DNA of 64,000 nt from Entoloma clypeatum (lineage: Eukaryota > Basidiomycota > Agaricomycetes > Agaricales > Entolomataceae): the NCBI GenBank assembly GCA_963565915.1, contig OY751489.1, positions 1,736,001 to 1,800,000 of the forward strand, in the 5' to 3' direction. The notes under the pieces were generated by a model. The model was not told the origin of the DNA. It searched no databases and worked only from the letters and a program-made list of their open reading frames with translations. Positions within the stretch are counted from its first letter, which is position 1; every line of letters starts with the position of its first letter. The position numbers were made by a program, and so were the translations under genes. Below, piece by piece: positions 10,568 to 22,322 of the stretch.

Positions 10568-13500
10568 TCAAGGCACGGCGTCTCGACGTGTCAGGCGAAA
10601 CGAGTCGAATATCGCGGCGGCGATCCGCCGCGGAGCTCCCAGATGACATCGGTAGAAGTCGTGGACTAGGCGTGGAGCGTGGACATTGTCTTCTGCTTCC
10701 CAGGAATTCTCTTCATAGCCATATCCCTTCCATTTGACCAAGAATTGAAGCTTGCCTCGATGCAGTCGGCTGTCCAAGAGGTTTTCAACATCATACTCTA
10801 ATTCTTCTCCGACTACCGTCGGAGGCGGAGGAGAGCGGACTTGGTGTCGGAAAGGGTCGTCGGGAACTAGTGAAAGTTTGACGACATGGAATACTGGGTG
10901 AACGCGGGACATGGAAGGGGGAAGGCGAAGTTCATAGGCATGTGTTCCGACAGGTCGGACCACTGGGAAAGGGCCTACGTATCGATGTGCAAGCTTTCTT
11001 GTGGGTCGGGTGGTTTTGAGGTCTGATGAGTCTAAAAAGACCTTGTCACCCGGGCGGAATGTCGGAGTGGTGCTCCGATGCTGGTTGTAGTATCGCGCCA
11101 TGTCATCTTTTGCCTTTGTCAGTGCTGCGCGAGCCTCCTCTAGAGCGGACTTCATCCGCTGGCTGAAATCCGCTACCGCCTCGATCTCCATCCGCTTCTC
11201 GCGAGGTTCAAATCCCATGCGCGGATGGCGGCTGGTGTCAATGTAGAATGGAGTTTGATGTGTCGATGCGTGAACATGGTTGTTGTATGCAAATTCAGCC
11301 ATCGGAAGCCATTTGTCCCAATCGTCTTGATGTTCATTGATGAATAGGCGAAGGTATTGTTCTAATCCTTGATTGACCCGCTCCGTCTGTCCGTCTGACT
11401 GCGGATGGTAGGCTGTTGAGGCAGCAACCTTAATGTTAAGCAGCCTGTATAGTTCGCGTGTGAACTTGGCGACAAACTGTGGTCCTCGGTCGGAGACAAT
11501 GGCCTCCGGTAGTCCGTGGAGTTTCCAGACATTTTGAACATAGGAGCGTGCAGTCCCGAGTGTGGAGATGTCGGAGTGCATTGGGATGAAGTGTCCCCAC
11601 TTCCCTACTGAGTCCACTACGACCATGATAGTGTCATAGCCATGGGCTTCTGGTAGTTCAGTAATGAAGTCAACACTGGTTACTTGCCATCACTCCGTGG
11701 GGACCGGTAGCGGATTGAGCTCTCCGGAGGGCGGAGTGCGTCGGACCTTGGTGCGGAGGCAAGGGTCGCATGTCTTGCAATATTGACCTATTAAACGAGA
11801 CATGTGCAGCCACCAGTAATTGCGCGACACCAGTTCCAAGGTTTTCCACCGTCCAGGATGTCCGGCCACCGGAGTGTCATGGTGTTGTGTGAGGATCCGA
11901 TGACGCAGTTGGGGATTGTTAGGAACATAGATACGATCCCTGAAGTAGAGCAAACCTTCCGCTTGCCTCCACTCCGCACTACGGACGGACCCCGCTCCGA
12001 CGGTTGGAAGGGATTTGACAACCTCCGCCACACTATCTTCCAGTAACCCCTCTCGGATTCCCTGTCGGACCTGGCGGAGGACGTCGCGTTCTTCCCCTTG
12101 AACGGTTACCCCCCGCATTGCTCGCACTGCAAACAATTCTGGTCGCAGAAGGATGATGTTTTCGTTGTCCCGCGATCCGTCTCCGTGGTCTGCTCGTCGG
12201 GACAAAGCGTCGGACTTGCCCATTGACTTGCCAGGTCGATGGTGCATTTTGAAATCGAAACGAGCGAGGTATAAGGACCATCTAGCCTGTCGTCGATTTA
12301 GTTTTTGAGCTGTCATGAAGTACTCAAGATTTTTGTGGTCCGTCCAAATCTCCACTGTCTTCTCCGCTCCTTCAAGGAAGTGCCTCCATTCCTCCAATGC
12401 GCGGACCACTGCCAACATCTCCTTGTCATAGATCTCGTAGTTGCGTTCCACCGGACTAAGGCTTTTGGAATAGAATGCAACAGGGTGCCACTTACCGTCC
12501 TCTGTTGGTTGGGACAGTACTGCTCCGGTTGCAAAGTCCGAGCTATCCGCTTCTATCCGCCACTTCTTTCCATGATCAGCTAAGACCAGGATCGGAGCGG
12601 ATGTAATCCTCCGCTTCAACTCCGCAAATGCGGACACTTCTCCCTCCCTCCAAGACCAGAGGTGCCCTTTCTTCGTGAGCTCGAAAAGAGGGCGCGCGAT
12701 GTCCGAAAACCCTTCAATAAAACGGCGATAGAAGTTAGTGAATCCCAGAAAGGACTGTACTTCTCAGACATTTGTCGGAGCAGGCCACTCCACGACCCCC
12801 GCTACCTTCACCGGATCCATCTCTACGTGTCCTTGTTCAATAATAAGGCCTAGGTATTCAATGCGTGTTTGTTCAAACTCGCATTTCTCTGGTTTTAGAT
12901 AGAGTTTGTGTTCGCGAAGTCGTTCCAGTACAATCCGTGTGACTCTTCGATGCTCCGCAAGGGTCTCCATGAAGATGAGTATGTTGTCGAGGTAAACACA
13001 GACTACACCTTCAGTGATAAGGTCCTGAAAGATCTCGTTCATCATAGTCTGGAATGTGGATGGACTATTAGTGAGGCCGAAGAACATCACCAATGGTTCA
13101 TAGAGTCCGTGATTGGTCCGAAAAGTGGCCTTCCACTCATCTCCGGGTTTTATCCGCACATTGTTGTAGCCCCAGCGGATGTCGAGCTTGGTGAAGTATT
13201 GAGCGCGTTGAAGTTTATTGATCAGTTCAGATATGAGCGGAAGCGGATACTTGTTTTTGATAGTTTTGGAATTGAGTGACCGGTAGTCTTGGACAAGACG
13301 AAGCGAGCCATCCTTCTTCTTGATGTAGAATACCAGAGATGCCATTGGAGACTTGGAAGGGCGGATCCGACCAGTTGCAAGGTTTTCCTCCAAAAACGCG
13401 TTGAGTTCCTTCTGTTCGTTCGGAGCAAGCGGATATACCTTACACCCCACCAGAGAGGCGTCCGGAACAAGTTCAATGGCGTGGTCCCAAGTCCGCTCTT

Positions 13501-14635
13501 CCGGTAAGGTGTCAAAAGAGGTCTTTGAGAATACGTCTTCGAAGTCAAACAAGTGGTCTGGTACAGAGTTGCGGAAAGATTTAGGTTTTTGGTTACTGAG
13601 GAAGGCCTCCGATAGACGTTGCGAGATATTGGATGAAGCACGGATGAACTCCGCCTCTGCGGGTACTGTTCCGACAAAAAGGCGGTCTCCCTCCTCAAAC
13701 TCATCCTCTTCCTCATCGTTATCCGCTAACTCCTCCGCTTCCTCTCCTTCTGTGACATCCTCCACCCATGGGCCATGTGGAGCCTCCTCCTCTAGACCGG
13801 ACGTCGGAGTGGAACCCATCCAACAGGCTCGGATGCGGACTTGTTCAAACTTCCGCTCCTTCCGCTCTTGGGCTGCCTCCTGGTGGCATGTCCGACATCG
13901 TGCAGGACACCGGCTCATCTTCACTTCCCCTGATGTCCAATCTACCTCGGGGTTGTGTTCCTTGAGCCAAGTGAAGCCTAACACGATTTCTTGTTTTCCC
14001 AAACTTGTGACTGCAAGCTGGGTCCGTTCCGAGTGATCCCGGTAGCGGAGCACTACATCCAACACCTCCGTTATTGCTCTGGCCTCGTTTGGAGTTCCGT
14101 CAATGTTGTATACCAGAATTGCGCGTTGTAGTTTTCGAGTAGAGAGTTGATGTTTCTCGACCAGAGTGCGTTCAATAAACGACCCTGTTGCCCCGCTGTC
14201 GAGTAAGGCCTTTTGTGATAGTGTGTCTTTGGTGTCGGTAATTTCAAGAACTATGTCTAGTTCAATAGAATTGTCGGAGTGAGCAGAGGCGAGGACATAT
14301 TGTTTTGGAAGCCGACGCTCACATTTAGAGAGGCGAAGGCGGATGGGATTTGCGGAGTTGGGTGCGACTATGGGATCATTTGCAGGCTTAGAGATGGAGG
14401 GTATAGGATCATATTGTTCTATAAATAAGGCAGCATAACGATTTTTAGCAGACAACGAGGGCGCACTGTTCACTCGCTGTGGGGAGGAAAATCCTCCTGT
14501 CCTCCCTCCGACTCCACAGACTCTGTGGGCGGAACGGAGTTGCCTTCCGCTGCGTCCTTGACCACGAGTTGTTCCATAACAAACTCGTCCTGCTCCTCCG
14601 TTGTCATGAAGCGAACATCGAAGCGAAGGGGGCAT
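10568..14635 (-). pseudogene. Pol of element B: protease to chromodomain, with two TGA stops
   Basis: The frame is open to at least 14635 and overlaps gag in the -1 register. Protease has LLDSGATGSF (about 14200). RT shows VQDYRSLN, RWGYNNVRI and the active box YLDN at 12994-12983, where Ty3 enzymes have YLDD. The change is GAC to AAC in a CpG context and should abolish catalysis. RNase H has IEADSSDFATGAVLS and TDHKNLEYF. Integrase has HHDTPVAGHPG, CKTCDPC, VVVDSVGKWGHF, VSDRGPQF and DGQTERVNQ. A chromodomain (LQFLVKWKGYGYEENSWE) ends the protein. The stops at 12764 and 11690 are TGA where the family motif expects Arg. Confidence 0.9.
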
Positions 14636-15633
14636 TCACGACTAAAGTGACCCGTTTTGTTACATCTGAAGCATGCATTGGCATTCTTGCCTTTGACGCG
14701 TGAAGTATCAATGTCCATTGCATTGGGGTCCCTTGTCAGCGGAGTGGATGCGGATGCGAGCGGAGCTGTGCGCAGAGTGAATGGAATGTGCGGAGTGAAT
14801 GGAATGTAGGGGCGAGGGAATACTGAGGTGCCAGGTACTCTTGGTCCGACAACATTGCGGAAGGCGGAGGTACGGGTCGGAGCAGTGGCTTTGAAGGCTT
14901 TGTTGGCAATCCTATTGTCGTCATTGACTCGTGCTGCAGAGTACCACTCATCGGGGTTGTCATCCGCAGGTCGTCCATGGGTCAGGGTGGCAATCTCGTT
15001 CTGAATGTCGGAACGGAGACCATGGCGGAATTTGAGTATGATGTTGGTATCCTCCTGATAGCCCACTTTGTCAATGTAGTCTTTGAACTCATCAATATAG
15101 GTCTCGACATCCCGTTGACCTTGATAATAGGATTCTCCTTCGAGGATCAGTCTCGCGTCCTGTTCCTCATTCTTCGGGTTGAACTCCGCTGTAAAGACTG
15201 CACGGAAGTCCACCCAAGTCCGATAAGGCGGAGCACCGGTCCTCCGCTCCTGTCGGATAATGCGATCCGCAAAGCGTGCTGCACGTCCACTCTTCATGAA
15301 AGATAAAGCCCAATAAATTTTAGCATGGTCGTCTGCAAACTGTTCCGGAGCCAGCCCCATAAACAATTCACAGGAATTTAGAAAGGTCCAGCCATTTGCG
15401 CGCAATCCATTGAAGTCCGACGGATTGGCAGGTTTTGCTCAACGCACGCCCGGATTGGCCGGAGCGAGCGGAGCGGGTATAATAGCAGGTGCGGGGATAG
15501 GTGGCGGAGCTGGGGCAGGAATTGCGTTGAAGGCGAGGAGGAATTGGTCAAGTTGAGTCGAGATATCAGCGAGAGTTTGACGTTGTTCCTGGAACTCGTG
15601 CTCGAGCTGTTCAAGGCGATTGGGGTCGTCCAT
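14470..15633 (-). pseudogene. Gag of element B, one TGA stop
   Basis: The ATG at 15633 gives about 388 codons with a single TGA at 15439-15441. The N-terminus is followed by a Pro/Ala-rich linker (about residues 42-64). A typical Ty3 gag core comes next (FMGLAPEQFADDHAKIYWAL, FNPKNEEQDARLIL), then one CCHC knuckle, CFRCNKTGHFSREC. The frame overlaps pol and ends at TGA 14470. The stop codon reads naturally as Arg CGA before deamination. Confidence 0.88.
14488..14494 (-). promoter_or_regulatory. Candidate -1 frameshift heptamer of element B
   Basis: Gag reads G GAT TTT here, 16 nt before its stop. Slipping back one base gives GGA TTT TCC in the open pol frame. The pattern resembles the G GAU UUA site known from the MMTV pro-pol junction. 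No downstream pseudoknot was worked out. Confidence 0.5.
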
Positions 15634-15794
15634 TACTATGCGCGGAGCAGAATCACCAGTTACGGAGAGGTAGTTAGAAGAACTGGAAGGGGTGTGAGAT
15701 GTATCGGAGTCGGACGCGGACGAAGCTGCTCCGAAGTGCGGAATTGTGACAATGATGCAATCGGACCCGGTCCAATTAGAAGAGAACTTTCTAC

Positions 15795-16142
15795 TGTAAG
15801 GGCGACCTTACGATCCAAGACTCAAACTCAGATACTTGCAAGGGAGATCCGAAGTTTAGATTGAGCAGTCTAATAAGTAATACAACACATACCTTGCAAG
15901 GGAGATCCGAAGAGAAAGTTCTAAAGATTCCCCTGCAAGCTAGCTGCGATAAATAGTAAAATGAGATATGAAATAAGAGATAAAACGAGACGCATGAATG
16001 ATGAGCAATGATCGGGAGTAGCGATGAAGGATGAATGGAAACAAGATGAATGATAGTATCTGCGATCCGATGTGCGGAGTAGCGGATGGGGGCGGAGTCG
16101 TCGGATGTGGAGAGGCGGATAAGATGTCGGAGACAGCGGATA
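15795..16142 (-). repeat. Truncated 5' LTR of element B
   Basis: It matches 10123-10470 of the 3' LTR and breaks off where A' sequence resumes. The lost part is the outer start of U3. Confidence 0.9.
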
Positions 16143-17543
16143 AGCAAGGGGAGGCAGACAGGGATTTGGATGGGCAGATCTTTCCTGTTGCTAGGCCTTC
16201 GTCAATGAATGCGTCCAATTCCTTTTGTTCCTTTTGTGTCATAGGATATGTATTTCCCCCTAGTTCCTTTGGTGCGTCCGGTGTAAGTTCAATACCATGG
16301 TCCCATTCCCTCTCCTTTGGGATCTTATCAAAGTTCTCCTTCTCGAAGAGATGAGCAAATCGTTCAACATATGAGGGTCGTTTGGTTGTGGGAGGTGGTG
16401 TGGGAGTGACAGCTTCCAAAATAGGGTCTCCAGGCTTCCATTTCTGATCTGACTTTTTGGGTGCATCTTTGTCGCGCACCTCAACCATGCGAACCCGGTG
16501 TTTGCGACCATCATGTTACATTCCGATCCATTCTGACGATTTCCGACCAATCCCGACACCTCCGACACCTCCGATATTTTGACTAATACTTATTATGCAT
16601 ACTTACTGTTATGAATCTCGTTACTATGTACATTACTTATATCCGACCATTTTACTTATGTTAAGAATCTCCAACAGCCACTCGTTATCCGACTCCGACG
16701 AAGCCACATGTCCTCCGACATAGTATTTAAACTTATGTAGAATCGTGTATTAGCTTCAGTTTGAATATCAACTTAGATTCAACATCATACCTCCCGTCCT
16801 CTTTCCGACTCTTAACTTGAGTCCGACCTCCGACCTCCGATCCTCCGATCCTCCGAAATAAGGACACCAACGTATTAGCAAGGGTGCAACACACAAGTTG
16901 AAGCCAAGTCCTTGCCCCTACATTGCACGCGCCCCGACCCTCCGACCTTCCGACGCGTCCGACGTAGCTCCGATGTTTTGTCGATCAGTTCTTAACACAT
17001 CAAGGTTAACCCTGAAATCCGAGTGTTTGGTTCGACATGTTGGTGGGCACCGGTTAAATGTTACCGTGCCGGTTGTCCAATTGATTGTGGGGTTGTGGTG
17101 TACCAACCAGTCATGTCCCAAGAGCATGTCCGTTCTTCCAATGTCCAGTACCATTGCTTCCATGGTTTCCTGATGTGCTCCCAAATCCAGTTTGACTTCG
17201 GCAAGTTGGCTCGCTTTCTGTTGTCGATTTGGTGATCCATCCACATTTAGAATTGCTATGGGCGGTATTCCTCGCGTGGGGAGGTTCTGTTCACGTACTA
17301 TTCTGGGATGGATGCATGTGCGTTCACATCCGCTGTCAACCTCAGGTCGGATAACCGTTGGCCCTCGTCGTGTCCTGAGCTGAGCCAACAGCCTGATCTC
17401 TCGTCTTTTCAGAGGTTTATCTCCTTTCACAATCTTAGTCGACGCAGCGGCTCACTTGGCAGGGATCACATAGGTTCTATTGTCTGCAGTCATACAAGGC
17501 AAGCAAGTCCGTTTAATAGATAAGGGTCGCGACTTAGCGTCGT
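16143..17543 (-). pseudogene. Protease and start of RT, copy A'
   Basis: The protease segment (VDSGCERTC near 17330) and the region leading to RT are the reverse-complement twin of 1314-2715. The deduced proteins are identical in every frame I compared. The family D solo LTR at 16514-16997 splits it. It stops where B's truncated LTR begins, before the RT catalytic core. Confidence 0.88.
16514..16997 (+). repeat. Solo LTR of family D inside A'
   Basis: This is a 484-bp twin of 1860-2343, with the 5-bp duplication CATCA at 16509-16513 and 16998-17002. The position and duplication mirror those in A1 exactly. Confidence 0.95.
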
Positions 17544-18724
17544 TTAATTGGACCCTTCAGGAAAATCCTTCTCGTCGGCTTCTAAGATTGTGGTTTCATC
17601 ATTCTCGGCATCTTCCTCAGACACCTTCCTAACCCTTCCAGAGTTCTTCTTCAGCTTGCGGCAGTTGCACATGATATGGCCTTCTTGGTCACAGTTGAAA
17701 CACTTGCAACCATCTTTCTTCTTTGGAGTGCTACAGTCTTTAGCCAGATGACCAAAGCGTTGACAGTTGTAGCAATGGGCTACTCCTGCTTTGTCGATCT
17801 CCATGGCCTTGCCCTGACCACCATAAGTGGTACCCAATCCGGTGTGCATGTCGCCGCCTCCTCGGATGACCAGTGCGTGTCCTTCCATCTGTCATCCCTT
17901 GTTTCGGATCTTCTTTGCGTAATCGGTGTATGTCTTGCCATCACTAGCCACTTGTTCAGAGATTCTGCGGTTGACGTTCTTCTCTAGGATGTATTTCCCA
18001 GTTTCTTCGCCAAGGTTTGACAGCTTCAAGAGTTCTTCAAATTCATTCAAAAATTCGTCAATGGCGCGTTTCTCTTGTTTCAGGACTTCAAGTCTTGCTT
18101 TGGCAGCGACCGATTTGTTGGCGATGGAGAATCGTGTGGCGATATCATCGGAAAAACCTAGCCAGGTGATGTTCTCGTTGTCAACGGCAAGAGCGTCTAA
18201 CTTGTTACTGGCCCAGTGCCTGCCGGACCCTTCCATCATGCGGGATAGTACCGCAAGAATCTTCTGATCGTCTGTGAGGCTCTTTTGGAACCTGATGTGT
18301 AGTTTGGTGGCTATCTGTCCTTGAACATCCCAGGATCCTTGATGATCTTGGATGTATCCATTGTTTGTACAGCTGGGGCTTCTGCCATGTCTAGAGTCTG
18401 CGGAGGAGAAGAGGGGTCGGGTTGTTGGGATGAAGATGGGGTTCGGGATACAGGTAAGGATTGAAAATGAGTCCCTGTTCTAGGCGTCTGTTCAATATCT
18501 GACTGTGCGGAGTCAAAAGTAAATTCATCAGGGGACTCGTCGGCGGAATCGGTGGCAAAACATTCAGAGTATTTCCTCTGTAAATCTCTAAGGAATCTCT
18601 GTTCCTGCACGTCTGTTGGTCGCGAGAAGGGGTCAAGTCTCTCATTTCGTGCCCAGCGGTTGTACTCGGTCTGTTGTTCTTCGGTGGTGAAGTGGGCGTA
18701 GATCTGCTGCTTCGAGTAAGACAT
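17544..18724 (-). pseudogene. Gag of family A (copy A'), frameshifted
   Basis: This is a twin of the A1 gag, with the same indel that ends the first frame at 18311, the same TGA at 17892, and two CCHC knuckles near 17700-17790. Sharing identical lesions shows that A1 and A' descend from one already broken sequence. Confidence 0.85.
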
Positions 18725-19179
18725 GATGATGTGGCTCTGGGACGTCTCGATGTGAGCGTCCTAATCAATCTTCTGATAATGGTTGTCTGGACACCGATAA
18801 ACTCTCTGATCTCTGTGATCCGACCTGTCTGAGGTCCTTCTTGAACACGAAAGCTTTCGAGTTCATTCTGTCGGGCGTTGTAACGCGCGATCTGGTGTTG
18901 CCAAGCAAGATGGATGCTCTCTGCTATCTCGCCGTGGGGGCGATGCTCGTCGTTGTCTAGTTCTTCGTCAAGCACCTGCTGTAGGATGCGACGGATCTCC
19001 GATTCGATGTACTGCTGGATGAGTGTAAAATTGATACTGTCTCGAGGACTTAGCTCCTCCTGTCGGGCTTCTGGCGTGCTGAATGGGTTACTGGTGAAGT
19101 CTTCAAAGAAGCGCGATGTCTTGACTTGTCTGGTAGTTGCTCTCTTCGCTCTGGGCGAACCTAACGAGATTTAGCAACT
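18725..19179 (-). CDS. Leader open frame of family A, function unknown
   Basis: From the LTR border the minus strand stays open for about 140 codons in the -1 frame relative to gag. It encodes a charged, helix-prone sequence (INFTLIQQYIESEIRRI, LDEELDNDEHRPHGEIAESI). I found no ATG near its start. It may be the true N-terminal part of Gag, with an old frameshift before the ATG at 18724, or a leader protein. The same sequence is present in A'' and, in part, A1. Confidence 0.4.
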
Positions 19180-19581
19180 TGTTATGCTTAACAAACCGTT
19201 CCAAGGTTCGGGCAGAATATGCAGGAAAGTGGAAAGGTGAAGAGCAAAGTGATTGCTAAATCTAAGGAATCTACTATAGTACAAGAGGTTTATATAGGTA
19301 CTGACTATAGGCGGTAGCGGATGAGTCAGTACTGCGGAAGGCAGTGCGCATGAGTAAGGCGACTGTGGAAGGCTATGTACAGTGAGTAAGCTGACTGCGG
19401 AAAGCGAGTCAGCGCGGGAGCGAAGTATACTAAAGGGGATGACAAAGTAATGTAATGAGTCAGACTGGGAATCGAAGGTTGCGAAAGTAGACATTAGACA
19501 TAGTAAGTTCGTAAGAGGGCGCCGAGTCGGGCCGATAAGTAAAAGATATGACGTGGTCCTCATACCGTAGAGTCCGTAACA
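19180..19581 (-). repeat. 5' LTR of A' (402 bp)
   Basis: The ends are TGTTACGG...GCATAACA, with a TATATAAA box near 19288 on the minus strand. It has the empty TA site for Tc1 copy 1. It directly abuts element C at 19582. Confidence 0.93.
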
Positions 19582-20823
19582 TGAACCAACTGCCAATAAT
19601 GGTGGGCGAAGGGTTCAACAGGAGCGAGAGCATGTCGCTCATGTAAAGGCACTATGGGATGCACCAATACCCAAGCATCGGTATGAGTGGGTCCATGACC
19701 CACGGATGCCACAAGAATGGAATGAAATGGTGGCAACCATGTGTGCGAATGAGGGGCAAAAGGAACCCTCAATGCACTATCACATGGCAATGGAATCAGA
19801 GGAGACCATGCCTGAGGCGTTTGTACACCTGTACAAACCGGATCGCCCTGGGATGGAGCGATTAAACCGACTGGAATTGGAGAGATCTCAACTAGGAGTG
19901 GATGATACAAACGCCTGCTTGAAAAAGCTGATAGACAGGTTCCAGAAGCCTGTCACGAAGAAGTCGGATGTAGCGAAGGCGAAGCAACGCCTCTTGCATC
20001 ACGATTATCCCAGATTGTGCAAGCAATGGTGCGACAAGTTCCAGGACATAGTAAATGGGACTTGGGGTGAATTACCACCCTGGCATGAGATGAATCATGA
20101 GATACACCTCTATGATGACCACAAGCGGTATACATATCATACACCGCAATGTCCTCACTCACTTAGAGAGGAATTGTATGAGAAAATCAACCGGTATGTT
20201 GATGCCGGTTGGTGAGAGCCTAAGTCGGTGACACAAGCAGCCCCACTTTTATGCCTATCCAAGCGGGATGACAGGTTAGGACGGCGGCAGATGTCCGTCA
20301 AAGAAATGACAATACGATCAAGGACATAACGCCTCTGCCAGAACAAGACATTATTCGGGAGGATGTTGCTTGAGCACAGATTAGGTCAAAAATTGACCTA
20401 ACAGACGCGTTCAAACAAGTACGTGTTCGAATTGAGGACGTTGCAAAGAATGCTTTTGCAACAATAATGGGAACATATATGAGCCACATAATATGGATAG
20501 GGGACTGTAATGCCCCCGCAACGTTCCAACGGCTGATGACGTGTATATTCAGAGATGCCATAGGGTGTTTCATGCACATATATTTAGACAACATATTCGT
20601 CTACTCCGACAGTATAGAGGAGCATGAGGAGCACCAGATCATGTTTGAACGACTGAGGGATGAAAAGTTGTACCTCAAATGGAAGAAATGTGATTTGTAT
20701 GCAGAGCGCATGGATTGTCTCGGTCATATAATTGACCGAGAAGGAATACATGTAGATGCTGATAAACTAGCTCGCATTAGGGATTGGAGAGTCCCTAGAA
20801 ACTATAACAACATTCAAAGACTT
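19582..20823 (+). pseudogene. RT segment of element C
   Basis: The upstream part (19706-20215) is a pol N-terminal region, with RPGMERLNRL and a PHSLREELYEKINRYVDAGW stretch that leads into RT. The RT core reads RSKIDLTDAFKQVRV, APATFQRLM and IYLDNIFVYSDS. The active box is YLDN (20581-20592) instead of YLDD, again a CpG-context GAC to AAC change. In-frame TGA stops lie at 20213 and near 20371. Typical Ty3 order and the LGH(I)I thumb block near 20718 support the call. Confidence 0.85.
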
Positions 20824-21495
20824 TGTTAAGTAGGTGAAACGTCGGAGTTCGTCGGAGGTCGGACGTAGGACTGAGACCGGAGCGGAACTCCGGAAATGCA
20901 GAGGAACGACGAAGGGGAGGGACGTGGCTTCAACATATGTGTTGCGCCGCTGTTTGTTGGATAAGGTGTCCCAATTTCAGGAGGTCGGAGGAGAGGTCGG
21001 AGGTGCGGAGGTTCTCGGAAAGATCTCGGTGAGAGATACGTTGACGTGGAATAATGGTCGGACAACGTCGGAGTTGTGACTCGGACACAGTACTGAGCTC
21101 GTCGAAGGGTAACGATGGAGGAAAGCAGTAGATGAGGATGTCGTCAGCGTATTGTACCACAGCGAGGATCTCTGGCATGAACGGGGAGTAGAGGAGTGAA
21201 CTTTGTTGATATTCGAACTGAGGAACTACAGGTATGGTATGAGCTTAAATACCTAAATGAGATTACTTTACGGAGATGGTCGGAGTAGGTCCGGAGTTGT
21301 GGCGTAAGTTGCCAGCGACTGTAACGAACATTGGAGATGTCGGTCAATGGACCATGCGGAAAAGGCGATGCATAAGTAAACGGGAATATGAATATGAAAT
21401 GCACGATGGCAACATGCGGAGATGCGGAGGTAATGGATGTCCAGAATGTCGGAGGAATATCGGAGTGGATCGGAGAATTGGAGACGGATATAACA
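20824..21495 (-). repeat. Solo LTR of family K inside element C
   Basis: This 672-bp insert has TGTTA...TAACA ends, and GACTT is duplicated at 20819-20823 and 21496-21500. It is rich in TCGGA/CGGAG like the D LTR but is a different family. Orientation is inferred from similarity to reversed D LTRs. Removing it joins the RT and RNase H parts of C. Confidence 0.9.
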
Positions 21496-22003
21496 GACTT
21501 GTCAGATTAATTAATTACATTGGTGCATATCTGCCCAATATAACAGCTTATACGGGACCGTTATTAGCGATGACACAAAATGGCGCCCCATTTATGTGGC
21601 GCCCTATCCACCAGCGGTGTTTCGACATGATAAAATGTATCTGTCTCACCACCCCAGTAATAAAACCGATTAATCCAAAATCGGATGAGCCAATTTGGCT
21701 CATATGTGATGCCTCAAAGTCAGGTGTTGGGGCCATGTATGGACAAGGCCCAATGTGGAAGACATGTTGCCCAGTGGGGTTTATGTCTAAAAAGTTCACG
21801 AATGCCCAGCGAAACTATGCTGTGCATGAACTTGAGATGCTAGCCATTCTTGAGGCCCACCAGAAGTGGGAGGACAAGTTGATTGGCTACAAGGTCCATG
21901 TCATCATGGACCATAAAGCTCTTGAGTTCTTTAAGACTCAAAATCGGTTGACAAACTGACAGCGCAGGTGGATGGACTACCTGTTGCGATTTAATTTAAT
22001 TTA
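21496..22003 (+). pseudogene. RNase H segment of element C
   Basis: The reading shows the RT-RNase H linker (TAYTGPLLAMTQ), the first catalytic D in ICDASKSGVGAMYGQ, the E/D region with YAVHELEMLAILEA, and MDHKALEFFKTQ. A TGA at about 21957 stands in NRLTN(R)QRRWMDYL. Coding continues until the LINE tail at 22004. At least five perfect hairpins lie in this 500-bp block. Confidence 0.85.
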
Positions 22004-22322
22004 ATTTTTTTTTTGAATCAAGTTTATTGTGCTGAAGAAACTGAGTTCCTATGCTACACATTACATGCAGACAGGTAGGTAAGTGGGTGAGCAAGGCTTG
22101 GGCGGCGTGTTAAGTTGATGCTCTGATCAACCCTGCATGATTCGTGTGATAGAACTACAAGAGCCGTGAAATGCCGTGTCCCCCCACTGACTGAGAAAAA
22201 TGTGATGATACATATGTGTGAGGTGGCTTGTGGGGTGTGCTACAGGTCCGCTGAGCGGAGGGGGTATGGGCGACCACGTCGGGTGCCTACCGGTTGGGGG
22301 GGAGAAGGATTAGTGAGGGGTA

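Larger units (their letters stand above)
10123..16142 (-). mobile_element. Ty3/gypsy element B, nearly complete, inside A'
   Basis: B lies in the same orientation as its host A' and splits its integrase at the sequence GGAACTATCAG. The 3' LTR (10123-10556) is complete. The 5' LTR (15795-16142) lost its outer 86 bp to the deletion that also removed part of A'. The coding order is gag, protease, RT, RNase H, integrase, chromodomain. Only three in-frame stops were found, all TGA, so B is among the least decayed retroelements here. Confidence 0.93.
8637..19581 (-). mobile_element. Ty3/gypsy family A, copy A' (with nested B)
   Basis: On the minus strand the order is 5' LTR (19581-19180), leader, gag, protease, start of RT, then element B, then integrase C-terminal half, chromodomain, a small third frame, polypurine tract and the shared 3' LTR. 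The A sequence equivalent to A1 2716-4536 is missing, together with the outer 86 bp of B's 5' LTR. A single deletion after B inserted explains both. It carries the same solo D LTR as A1. Confidence 0.88.

Noticed and set aside
21276..21959. A 227-codon frame across the K LTR and RNase H
   Set aside because: The first 73 codons are read through the solo LTR. Only the part after 21495 is element coding.
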